27,028 bases of DNA, from contig CAJTRO010000013.1 of the NCBI GenBank assembly GCA_910579015.1, positions 1 through 27,028 on the forward strand, given 5' to 3'. This DNA is from an uncultured Dorea sp. Its GTDB lineage: Bacteria; Bacillota_A; Clostridia; Lachnospirales; Lachnospiraceae. The notes under the pieces were generated by a model that was not told the origin of the DNA, searched no databases, and worked only from the letters and a program-made list of their open reading frames with translations. This document shows positions 1-5,205 of the stretch, piece after piece. The translations under genes and the position numbers were made by a program. Position 1 is the first letter of the stretch; each line of letters begins with the position of its first letter.

Positions 1-130
1 GCGCAATACCCTGCGGCCTTTTTTCATCCTACTATTTCTTAACGGTACTTCGAAAAAATATCTACATCTGGTATTTCGTACTGGTTTTCATACAAGGTAT
101 AAAAATTTACACTATTTTTTGCGACAACAC

Positions 131-172
131 TTGCGCAATCGGCCTTTTACATATATTATAGTAGGTACTATA
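131..172 (+). promoter_or_regulatory. Promoter with operator-like palindrome, M42 peptidase gene
   Basis: A -35-like TTGCGC at 131-136 is followed after 17 bases by TATTAT at 154-159 (TATAGT at 157-162 is an alternative -10). A perfect 7-2-7 inverted repeat, TATAGTAGGTACTATA, covers 157-172, from the -10 to the expected transcription start. This is a normal place for a repressor site. Which protein would bind is unknown, and the promoter is inferred from sequence only. Confidence 0.45.
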
Positions 173-205
173 GTTACTTTTTACAAAGGTAAAGGAGGAT
201 TTTTC

Positions 206-1216
206 ATGAAAGACTATATTTTAGAACAATTGAAGGCTCTCACATCCATTCCCAGCCCGACCGGATACACCGGCAAGGTTACTGCTTATCTGTCCGATCA
301 GATACGTGCTCTGGGATATCAGCCTGAGATGTCTAACAAGGGAAATGTAAGTGTTGTCCTTGGCGGCGAAGGGAATCCGCTCGTTCTGGCCGCTCATGTA
401 GATACACTTGGCGCCATGGTCAGGGAGATCAAAGATAACGGACGCATCCGCCCTACCACCATCGGAGGACACCAGTGGGATACCTGCGACGGAGAGAACT
501 GTACCGTACATACCCGTGACGGACAAGTCTATACCGGTGTTGTACTGAATACCGAGCCGTCCGCTCATGTGGCAGATGAGAAGAAAGATAAGAAAGAAGT
601 GAATATGGAGATTCTTCTGGATGAGAATGTCTCCTCCAAGGACGATGTGAAGAAGCTTGGCATTCAGAACGGTGATTTTATCGCCATGGATCCGCGTACT
701 GTCGTGACCGAGAGCGGTTATATTAAGAGCAGATTCCTGGATGACAAGCTGTCTGCCGCTGTTCTTCTCGGACTGGCTAAGGCAGTCAAGGAAGAAGGCA
801 TTGCCCTTAACCGCAAGCTTACGCTGATATTCACTACCTATGAAGAGGTCGGACACGGCGCTTCCTTCATTCCTTCCGATACGAAGGAGATGCTCTCTGT
901 TGATATGGGATGTGTCGGAGACGGTCTGGAGTGTACAGAGCGCATGGTCTCCATCTGTTCCAAGGATTCCGGCGGTCCTTACGATTACGAGATCACATCC
1001 CGCCTTATCTCGCTTGCGAAGGAAAATGACCTGGACTATGCGGTTGACATCTACCCGCACTATTGCTCAGACGTAGGCGCGTCATTAAAGGCAGGTTATG
1101 ATATCCGCCACGGATTGATCGGACCTGGCGTATACGCTTCTCATAACTATGAGCGTTCTCATGCAGACGGAGTGATGAATACCTACAAGCTTCTCAGAGC
1201 TTTGATCACTCAGTAA
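206..1216 (+). CDS. M42 family metallopeptidase (glutamyl aminopeptidase/FrvX-like)
   Basis: Cytosolic dinuclear metal aminopeptidase of the M42 (tetrahedral TET peptidase) family, which trims N-terminal residues from peptides. The product is 336 residues, normal for the family. The expected metal and catalytic positions are visible: AHVDT (H64, D66), FLDDK (D179/D180), YEEVG (E213, E214), SVDMG (D233), and a C-terminal SHNYERSH that should supply the last histidine. An insert with HTRDGQVYTG fits the PDZ-like dimerisation domain of M42 enzymes. I start at the ATG at 206 because AAAGGAGG lies about 8 bases upstream; an open frame extends back to 119 but has no ribosome site. The gene is monocistronic in this window and ends at a bidirectional terminator. 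Exact substrate preference cannot be read from sequence. Confidence 0.93.
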   Translation: MKDYILEQLKALTSIPSPTGYTGKVTAYLSDQIRALGYQPEMSNKGNVSVVLGGEGNPLVLAAHVDTLGAMVREIKDNGRIRPTTIGGHQWDTCDGENCTVHTRDGQVYTGVVLNTEPSAHVADEKKDKKEVNMEILLDENVSSKDDVKKLGIQNGDFIAMDPRTVVTESGYIKSRFLDDKLSAAVLLGLAKAVKEEGIALNRKLTLIFTTYEEVGHGASFIPSDTKEMLSVDMGCVGDGLECTERMVSICSKDSGGPYDYEITSRLISLAKENDLDYAVDIYPHYCSDVGASLKAGYDIRHGLIGPGVYASHNYERSHADGVMNTYKLLRALITQ

Positions 1217-1249
1217 TCTTCCCGAAGACTGCAAAAAACAGATAGATAA

Positions 1250-1290
1250 AAAGTCCCACAAGCTGATAGAACCGAGACTTGTGGGACTTT
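1250..1290. terminator. Bidirectional intrinsic terminator between M42 peptidase and khpA
   Basis: A perfect 13-bp stem (AAAGTCCCACAAG at 1250-1262 with its complement at 1278-1290) has a 15-base loop. An A-rich flank on the left gives a U run on the minus strand, and a short T run follows on the right. It sits between the convergent stop codons at 1216 and 1300, so it should end both transcripts. Confidence 0.88.
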
Positions 1291-1299
1291 CTTAACCCC

Positions 1300-1530
1300 T
1301 TAATCCATAATATCAACGATAACCTTCTTATCCTCTTTGGCAGCCGCTGCTTTTACGACCGAACGGATTGCCTTGGCTATACGTCCCTGTTTTCCAATCA
1401 CCTTACCCATATCAGAATCAGCAACATGTACTTCCAGGACCATCGTCTTCTTTTCCTCTCTCTCTGTCACAACGACGCTGTCAGGATCGTCGACCAATGC
1501 CTTTGTAATAACCTCAACTAACTCTTTCAT
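1300..1530 (-). CDS. khpA: KH-domain RNA-binding protein KhpA (YlqC)
   Basis: Small single type-II KH-domain RNA-binding protein of 76 residues, the usual size. The GxxG RNA-binding loop is visible as GKVIGKQGRIAKAIRSVV. In other Firmicutes KhpA partners with KhpB/Jag in RNA binding and cell elongation. I take the ATG at 1530 (MKELVEVI, the family's normal start) with GAGGTG about 7 bases upstream; the longer frame to 1551 has no support. It lies 41 bases downstream of rpsP, the conserved order. The transcript ends at the terminator at 1250-1290, so the rimM-trmD-rplS genes that often follow in Bacillota are not next here. Confidence 0.95.
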   Translation of the reverse strand: MKELVEVITKALVDDPDSVVVTEREEKKTMVLEVHVADSDMGKVIGKQGRIAKAIRSVVKAAAAKEDKKVIVDIMD

Positions 1531-1571
1531 GATTGTGCACCTCAAAAACAAGATTTATTGATCAGCAATAA

Positions 1572-1817
1572 TTATTTCTCGATACCTGCTATCTTGAAGA
1601 TCTTGCTGACTACTTCTGTCGGCTGTGCACCATTCTTGAGCCATCTCTTTGCAGCCTCTTCGTCAACCTTGATTGCGCTTGGATCGCAATTCGGATCGTA
1701 GGTTCCGATCTCATCAATAAACTTTCCATCTCTCGGGGATCTTGAATCAGCTACGATAATTCTATAAAAAGGCGCCTTCTTCTGTCCCATTCTTCTTAAT
1801 CTGATCTTTACTGCCAT
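1572..1817 (-). CDS. rpsP: 30S ribosomal protein bS16
   Basis: Ribosomal protein of the small subunit, needed for 30S assembly. The 81-residue product has the invariant bS16 opening (MAVKIRLRRMGQKKAPFYRI) and the downstream block ADSRSPRDG followed by IGTYDP. GGAGGT is well placed before the ATG at 1817. It lies 87 bases downstream of ffh and 41 bases upstream of khpA, the standard Bacillota order ffh-rpsP-khpA. The ffh-rpsP spacer contains a small inverted repeat and a CG-alternating tract (see separate entry). Confidence 0.98.
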   Translation of the reverse strand: MAVKIRLRRMGQKKAPFYRIIVADSRSPRDGKFIDEIGTYDPNCDPSAIKVDEEAAKRWLKNGAQPTEVVSKIFKIAGIEK

Positions 1818-1860
1818 TGTATCTTACCTCCATAAAATAATAAATTAGTTATATATATAA

Positions 1861-1898
1861 CGCGCGCGGCGCGGTATACCATTGTTAAGTATATACCG
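1861..1898. repeat. Inverted repeat and CG tract in the ffh-rpsP spacer
   Basis: CGGTATA at 1872-1878 is complementary to TATACCG at 1892-1898, giving a 7-bp stem with a 13-base loop. In the transcript it is followed by a CG-alternating run (1861-1874) and then an AT palindrome. No U run follows the stem, so it is not a terminator. It could be an RNA processing or ribosomal-protein control element, but nothing in the sequence decides this. Confidence 0.35.
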
Positions 1899-1904
1899 GG
1901 CATA

Positions 1905-3260
1905 TCAGAATGGCAGACGGAACTTTCCTTTTCTGCCGCCCTTGCCCATCATCTTCATGAGCTTCTTCATCTCGCCAAACTGCTTCACCATCCGGTTGAC
2001 TTCGCTGATGTCCACCCCGGCTCCTCTTGCGATCCGGTGCTTTCTGGACGGGTTCAGAAGATCGGGATCCCGTCTCTCCTGCGGCGTCATGGAATGGATC
2101 ATCGCTTCCATCCTCGCCATGCTCTTCTCCGCCTGGGCCGTCTGCTCATCGTCAAGCCCCTTCATCTTACCCATGCCTCCCATGCCGCCAAGCCCGGGCA
2201 TCATGCTCATAATACTCCCAAGACCGCCCATGTTCTTCATCTGGCTGATGCTCTCCAGATAGTCCTCGAAATCAAACTGGTTCTTCTTCATCTTCTGGGC
2301 CATCTGCTTTGCTTTCTCTTCATCAATCTCGGCTTCCGCCTTCTCGATCAAGGTCAGCACATCGCCCATTCCCAGGATACGGGAAGCCATTCTGTCCGGA
2401 TAGAACTGCTCTAAGTCAGACAACTTCTCTCCCATACCTGCATATAAGATAGGCTTACCGGTGACAGCCTTAACAGACAGCGCGGCACCGCCCCTTGTAT
2501 CACCGTCAAGCTTCGTGACGATCACACCGTCAATACCGGCTTTCTCATGGAATTCCTTCGCCACATTCACCGCATCCTGACCGGTCATCGCATCAATGAC
2601 CAGAATCGTCTGGTGTACGGTCACAGCCTCCTTAATCTCACGGAGTTCTCCCATCATATCCTCGTCAATATGAAGACGTCCCGCCGTATCAAGGATCACG
2701 ATATTATTCCCGTTCTTCTGCGCATGTTCATAAGCCGCCTTCGCGATATTCGCCGGCTTATGGTTCGCGCCCATGGCAAAGACTTCCACACCCTGCTTCT
2801 CGCCGTTCACCTGAAGCTGCTTGATCGCCGCCGGACGGTATACATCACATGCAGCGAGAAGAGGCTTCTTCCCCTTCAGCTTAAACTTGCCCGCAAGCTT
2901 CGCAGTCGTCGTTGTCTTACCGGCTCCCTGAAGCCCCGCCATCATTATGACTGTGATGGCGCTCCCCGGCTGGAGTGCAATCTCTGTCGTCTCCGAACCC
3001 ATCAGCTTCACGAGCTCTTCGTTCACAATCTTGATGACCATCTGCCCCGGATTCAGCCCGTTCATGACATCCTGTCCGATGGCACGCTCCTGTACGCTCT
3101 TGATAAAGTCCTTGACCACCTTGAAGTTGACATCCGCGGCAAGCAGTGCCCTCTTGATCTCCTTGAGCGCCTCCTTGACATCTTCCTCTGTAAGACGTCC
3201 CTTACTTCTCAGATTCTTAAATATATTCTGAAGCTTCTCTGTCAAACTGTCAAATGCCAT
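1905..3260 (-). CDS. ffh: Signal recognition particle protein Ffh (SRP54)
   Basis: GTPase subunit of the signal recognition particle, which binds signal sequences at the ribosome and delivers them to FtsY and SecYEG. The 451-residue protein shows the N-terminal helical domain (1-90), then the G domain with P-loop GLQGAGKTT (109-117), DVYRPAA, DTAGRLHIDEDM and TKLDGDTRGGAA. The C-terminal Met-rich M domain (about 300-451) carries SIMSMMPGLGGMGGMGKMKG and the 4.5S RNA-binding segment SRKHRIARGAG. It begins 1 base after the ylxM stop, implying translational coupling, and is followed by rpsP. Everything expected of a functional Ffh is present. Confidence 0.98.
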   Translation of the reverse strand: MAFDSLTEKLQNIFKNLRSKGRLTEEDVKEALKEIKRALLAADVNFKVVKDFIKSVQERAIGQDVMNGLNPGQMVIKIVNEELVKLMGSETTEIALQPGSAITVIMMAGLQGAGKTTTTAKLAGKFKLKGKKPLLAACDVYRPAAIKQLQVNGEKQGVEVFAMGANHKPANIAKAAYEHAQKNGNNIVILDTAGRLHIDEDMMGELREIKEAVTVHQTILVIDAMTGQDAVNVAKEFHEKAGIDGVIVTKLDGDTRGGAALSVKAVTGKPILYAGMGEKLSDLEQFYPDRMASRILGMGDVLTLIEKAEAEIDEEKAKQMAQKMKKNQFDFEDYLESISQMKNMGGLGSIMSMMPGLGGMGGMGKMKGLDDEQTAQAEKSMARMEAMIHSMTPQERRDPDLLNPSRKHRIARGAGVDISEVNRMVKQFGEMKKLMKMMGKGGRKGKFRLPF

Positions 3261-3261
3261 A

Positions 3262-3612
3262 CTACAACTCCTCTATAATCTCCCCGGCTATCCTTCTGAT
3301 GCCGCCGATCACTTCCGACGCATTCTCTTCATTATAATCATCCAGAAGTCTGTCTATATTCTCTACCTTCTCTTTCACTGCCAGAAACTTCTCCACCAGA
3401 TGAAGCTTCTCCTCATACCCCTTAAGCGCCTGATTACACCGCCTTACGAGATCGTGGACGCCCTGCCGGCTGATCCCTGCCTCCTCGGCGATCTCTCCAA
3501 GCGATAAATCCTCTGTTATGAACCGCTCATAGATCTCTTTCTGATGTTCTGTCAGTAACTCACCATAAAAATCAAACAGCAATGCCTGTTCCAGAATCTC
3601 ATTCACTTCCAT
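3262..3612 (-). CDS. ylxM: YlxM family HTH protein (UPF0122), SRP-associated
   Basis: Putative sigma-70 region-4-like helix-turn-helix protein of 116 residues, encoded just upstream of ffh across Firmicutes. In streptococci YlxM has been linked to SRP function. The HTH lies at about residues 37-60 (LSLGEIAEEAGISRQGVHDL). The family's usual opening (ILEQALLFDFYGELLTEHQ) fixes the ATG at 3612. An upstream ATG at 3627 and a TTG at 3651 are in frame but lack ribosome sites, and a strong promoter runs through them. AGGTG abuts the ATG with almost no spacer, and the predicted transcription start is only a few bases away, so initiation may be near-leaderless. ffh follows after 1 base. Confidence 0.9.
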   Translation of the reverse strand: MEVNEILEQALLFDFYGELLTEHQKEIYERFITEDLSLGEIAEEAGISRQGVHDLVRRCNQALKGYEEKLHLVEKFLAVKEKVENIDRLLDDYNEENASEVIGGIRRIAGEIIEEL

Positions 3613-3622
3613 CACCTGTGAT

Positions 3623-3651
3623 ATCATACAACAAATATTCCGGGGTGTCAA
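3623..3651 (-). promoter_or_regulatory. Consensus sigma-A promoter for ylxM-ffh-rpsP-khpA
   Basis: Read on the minus strand, TTGACA (3651-3646) is followed by exactly 17 bases and TATGAT (3628-3623). This is nearly perfect sigma-A spacing and sequence. The expected start of transcription is about 3616-3617, only about 4-6 bases before the ylxM ATG at 3612. The -35 box lies at the edge of an imperfect direct repeat (3648-3679). Confidence 0.75.
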
Positions 3652-3679
3652 GTATTTTTTCTTTACGAACTATCGTTCG
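3648..3679. repeat. Direct repeat copy 1 (left edge of type I TA interval)
   Basis: This segment reads TCAAGTATTTTTTC then TTTACGAACTATCGTTCG. It matches 4223-4250 apart from one four-base gap and a single C/T difference. Copy 1 contains a perfect palindrome, ACGAAC-TATC-GTTCGT, at 3665-3680. Together the copies bracket the toxin-antitoxin interval. The palindrome could also be a regulatory site upstream of the ylxM promoter. Confidence 0.65.
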
Positions 3680-3722
3680 TATTGCTTCGTCTTGTGTTAT
3701 CCTTGTTTATTTCGTTTGACTC

Positions 3723-3751
3723 TTGAATACCGCTGCCGGATATGCTATATT
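3723..3751 (+). promoter_or_regulatory. Promoter for the antisense RNA (antitoxin)
   Basis: TTGAAT (3723-3728), a 17-base spacer and TATATT (3746-3751), with an extended -10 TGC directly before the -10. Transcription should begin near 3757. A strong constitutive-looking promoter for the antisense strand is typical of type I antitoxin RNAs. Confidence 0.65.
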
Positions 3752-3756
3752 ATAGA

Positions 3757-3866
3757 CAGAAAAAGGGAAAGCCATAGAAGCGGCTCTACCCACAATACTT
3801 TAAGCTGTCTCCGCTATAAGCGGCGTGCCGTCACTATTGCAGTAGTGGCGGCTATTTCTTTTTTCC
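3757..3866 (+). ncRNA. Antisense RNA antitoxin (RatA-like), predicted
   Basis: Predicted RNA of about 110 nt running from the promoter at 3723-3751 to an intrinsic terminator. It has an internal hairpin CCGCT-ATA-AGCGG (3811-3823). Its 3' end is a 10-bp stem (3827-3836 with 3843-3852, one G-U pair), followed by a T-rich run at 3853-3864. The 3' end is antisense to the stop codon and last codons of the toxin ORF, and the whole RNA is antisense to the toxin mRNA 3' untranslated region. This is the geometry of B. subtilis txpA/RatA, where duplex formation triggers RNase III decay. No coding potential is apparent. The transcript itself is inferred, not observed. Confidence 0.65.
3827..3864 (+). 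terminator. Intrinsic terminator of the antisense RNA
   Basis: GCCGTCACTA (3827-3836) pairs with TAGTGGCGGC (3843-3852) around a 6-base loop. The stem is followed by TATTTCTTTTTT on the plus strand. The 3' arm ends on the toxin stop codon, so terminator and toxin 3' end overlap. Confidence 0.8.
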
Positions 3867-3944
3867 CTTGAAGATTGTATAGCATAATCCCACAAGGGCA
3901 ACAATGAATATTCCAGTCTGAATCAGATCGGAGTATGTAACCAT
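3852..3944 (-). CDS. Small hydrophobic type I toxin (holin-like, TxpA/Hol_Tox type)
   Basis: A 30-codon ORF, too short for routine gene calling. The peptide opens MVTYSDLIQ, continues with one membrane segment (TGIFIVALVGLCYTIF) and ends in a basic tail KGKKK before TAG. Length, single hydrophobic helix and lysine tail match the putative holin-like toxin group found with antisense RNAs in Bacillota. Such peptides depolarise or perturb the membrane when overproduced. AAAGGAGG stands about 8 bases before the ATG, a very strong ribosome site. A complementary CCCTCC just upstream can hide it, and the antisense RNA overlaps the 3' end. The ORF lies alone between ylxM and a subtilase gene. Toxicity is inferred from family resemblance and context. 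Confidence 0.8.
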   Translation of the reverse strand: MVTYSDLIQTGIFIVALVGLCYTIFKGKKK

Positions 3945-3951
3945 TGAATCA

Positions 3952-3989
3952 CCCTCCTTTCTTTCGTTGGAGGGCTACTTGAACCCTCC
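3952..3989 (-). promoter_or_regulatory. Switchable anti-Shine-Dalgarno hairpins in toxin mRNA leader
   Basis: In mRNA order there are three 6-base blocks: GGAGGG (3989-3984), CCCTCC (3974-3969) and GGAGGG (3957-3952). The third block is the toxin's Shine-Dalgarno. The middle block can pair with either neighbour, through a 9-base loop on one side or an 11-base loop on the other. The two hairpins exclude each other, so the ribosome site is either exposed or hidden. This resembles the metastable leaders of other type I toxin mRNAs. Confidence 0.7.
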
Positions 3990-4043
3990 GATAAAACAAG
4001 AGGGGTAAAGCCGCCTTTGGCTCTATGGTTTTCCCATGTCCGA

Positions 4044-4072
4044 AGTATAGCACACATCTTTTTGTCAAGCAA
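4044..4072 (-). promoter_or_regulatory. Promoter for the toxin mRNA
   Basis: On the minus strand an extended -10, TGC-TATACT, occupies 4052-4044. A weak TTGCTT (4072-4067) lies 17 bases upstream; a consensus TTGACA (4068-4063) is only 13 bases away and is badly spaced. Transcription would begin near 4037, at the inverted-repeat end, leaving a leader of about 90 nt before the toxin ATG. Confidence 0.5.
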
Positions 4073-4104
4073 TTACAATATACTTTTTATTCCATTTCCG
4101 GCAA

Positions 4105-4221
4105 TTACCAAACGGCAGGCTTTGCCTGCACATACTCAACCGGGAAATCCTGATCTACTGTATCAAAATTTTCATCCCCTAATGGCTTCATCCTTGTAAG
4201 AGAATCTTTCGCAAGTATCAT
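4105..4221 (-). CDS. Possible 38-residue ORF of unknown function
   Basis: An ATG at 4221 opens a frame starting MILAKDSLTRMKPLGDENF and ending in a segment rich in acidic residues, Pro and Val before TAA at 4105. An internal ATG at 4191 has AAGG directly before it. Neither start has a well-placed ribosome site. The frame begins just downstream of the subtilase stop, inside the right edge of the repeat-bounded interval. It could be a small gene, a remnant of a longer gene, or chance. I recognise no family. Confidence 0.2.
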   Translation of the reverse strand: MILAKDSLTRMKPLGDENFDTVDQDFPVEYVQAKPAVW

Positions 4222-4222
4222 A

Positions 4223-4250
4223 TCAAGTATTTTTTTACGAACTATTGTTC
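4223..4250. repeat. Direct repeat copy 2 (right edge of type I TA interval)
   Basis: Partner of the repeat at 3648-3679 in the same orientation. It carries TCAAGTAT, a T run and ACGAACTATTGTTC. It overlaps the last codons and stop of the subtilase gene (stop at 4242-4244). A second short CAAGTAT lies beside it (4212-4218). The palindrome present in copy 1 is degraded here. Confidence 0.6.
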
Positions 4251-5132
4251 TCCAAGCAGACGGTCTATCCGGACGCATCCCCATCCCTGGCTCTGCTCCA
4301 CAGGCTTATGCTCGCTGGTCTCCCGGAACCTGAGTTTCAGTTCCACATTCTGCGCCTCCGGATATTTTGACAGAAATAAAGCCGCCGCACCTGATACGAC
4401 CGGCGTTGCCATGGAAGTTCCGCTCTTTCTGACATAAGGATTCTTATTCACAGGATAACGGCCATTGCAGGATAAGATCTGGTATCCCGGGGCGACCAGC
4501 TCCGGCTTTACGATGCACTGGTCCGTAGGGCCGCTCCCTGAACAACGATTCTTCATCCCCGGCTCCTCCAGAGCGCCCACCGTGATCACCTTCCGGCTGT
4601 TTCCCGGAACAGCGATACTGCCCTCCCCCGGACCGTAATTGCCCGCCGATACCACTACCGTGATCCCGCGGTTCCATAACTCCTCCACAGCCTGTATCAG
4701 GCAGGCTTCCTTGCCCGGCTCCAGATCCCGCCTGGCTCCCACCGATATATTGACGATACGGATGCCGTACCGCCTGTGATTCTTCTGAAGCCACCAGATC
4801 CCGTCCATGATCTGTTCCACGCTTCCCTCGCCCTTTGCATCAAGGACCTTCACGATCACAAGCTTCGCCTCCGGCGCTATCCCGCCAAGCCTCCCTCTCG
4901 ACATCCTCCCGTCTCCTGCAATGATACCGCCAACATGCGTTCCATGACCGCTGTCATCATACATACCCTGACGGTGCCCGACACAATCCTGAAATGCAAG
5001 CAGCCTCCCTTTAAGGTCCGGGTGTACCGACATTCCCGTGTCCAGAATGGCCACAGTCACGTTCTGTCCTCTGATATTCCCCTGCCCGGTATCATCACAC
5101 CAGTAATGGATTTGCTGTTTTACTTTATTCAT
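4242..5132 (-). CDS. S8 family serine peptidase, intracellular subtilisin-like
   Basis: Subtilisin-fold serine protease of 296 residues from the ATG at 5132. The triad is intact: Asp31 in AILDTG, His63 in DSGHGTHVGG, Ser240 in SGTSMATPVVSG, plus oxyanion Asn165 in VSAGN. No signal peptide, propeptide or extra C-terminal domain is present, so it should act in the cytosol like the small intracellular subtilases of Bacillota. The stretch before the Asp contains the motif HYWCDDTGQG. A TTG at 5138 gives two more residues and better spacing from a weak AAAAGG, so the start is uncertain. It follows the aldo/keto reductase gene by about 70 bases. Its last codons lie in one of the direct repeats bounding the toxin-antitoxin interval. 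Substrate unknown. Confidence 0.92.
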   Translation of the reverse strand: MNKVKQQIHYWCDDTGQGNIRGQNVTVAILDTGMSVHPDLKGRLLAFQDCVGHRQGMYDDSGHGTHVGGIIAGDGRMSRGRLGGIAPEAKLVIVKVLDAKGEGSVEQIMDGIWWLQKNHRRYGIRIVNISVGARRDLEPGKEACLIQAVEELWNRGITVVVSAGNYGPGEGSIAVPGNSRKVITVGALEEPGMKNRCSGSGPTDQCIVKPELVAPGYQILSCNGRYPVNKNPYVRKSGTSMATPVVSGAAALFLSKYPEAQNVELKLRFRETSEHKPVEQSQGWGCVRIDRLLGEQ

Positions 5133-5205
5133 TGCCAAAAAAACCTTTTTTACCAGAATATTCGGCTTGCATTAAAGTTGTGCTTTCTGTCTCCAAACAG
5201 ATTCT

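Larger units (their letters stand above)
3765..4035. repeat. Inverted repeats bounding the toxin transcript (3765-3791 / 4002-4035)
   Basis: The 27-base segment at 3765-3791 is the imperfect reverse complement of 4002-4035. Shared blocks are GGGTA-AGCCGC and TCTATGG-TTTCCC, with one insert of about 7 bases in the right copy. They correspond to the two ends of the predicted toxin mRNA, which could pair over a long range, as type I toxin mRNAs do to stay untranslated until processed. Confidence 0.6.

Noticed and set aside
1..26. Half terminator at the left end (GC-rich stretch then TTTTTT)
   Set aside because: Only the possible 3' arm is inside the window, so pairing cannot be tested. A similar GCGCAAT...CGGCCTTTT string at 133-148 shows that the motif may be unrelated to termination.
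221..1060. 279-codon open frame on the minus strand within the M42 gene
   Set aside because: Antisense shadow of a well-supported gene; no ribosome site and no recognisable protein.
4115..4129. GCAGGC-TTT-GCCTGC hairpin as a terminator
   Set aside because: A perfect short stem but no T run on either strand; it lies within the doubtful 38-codon frame.
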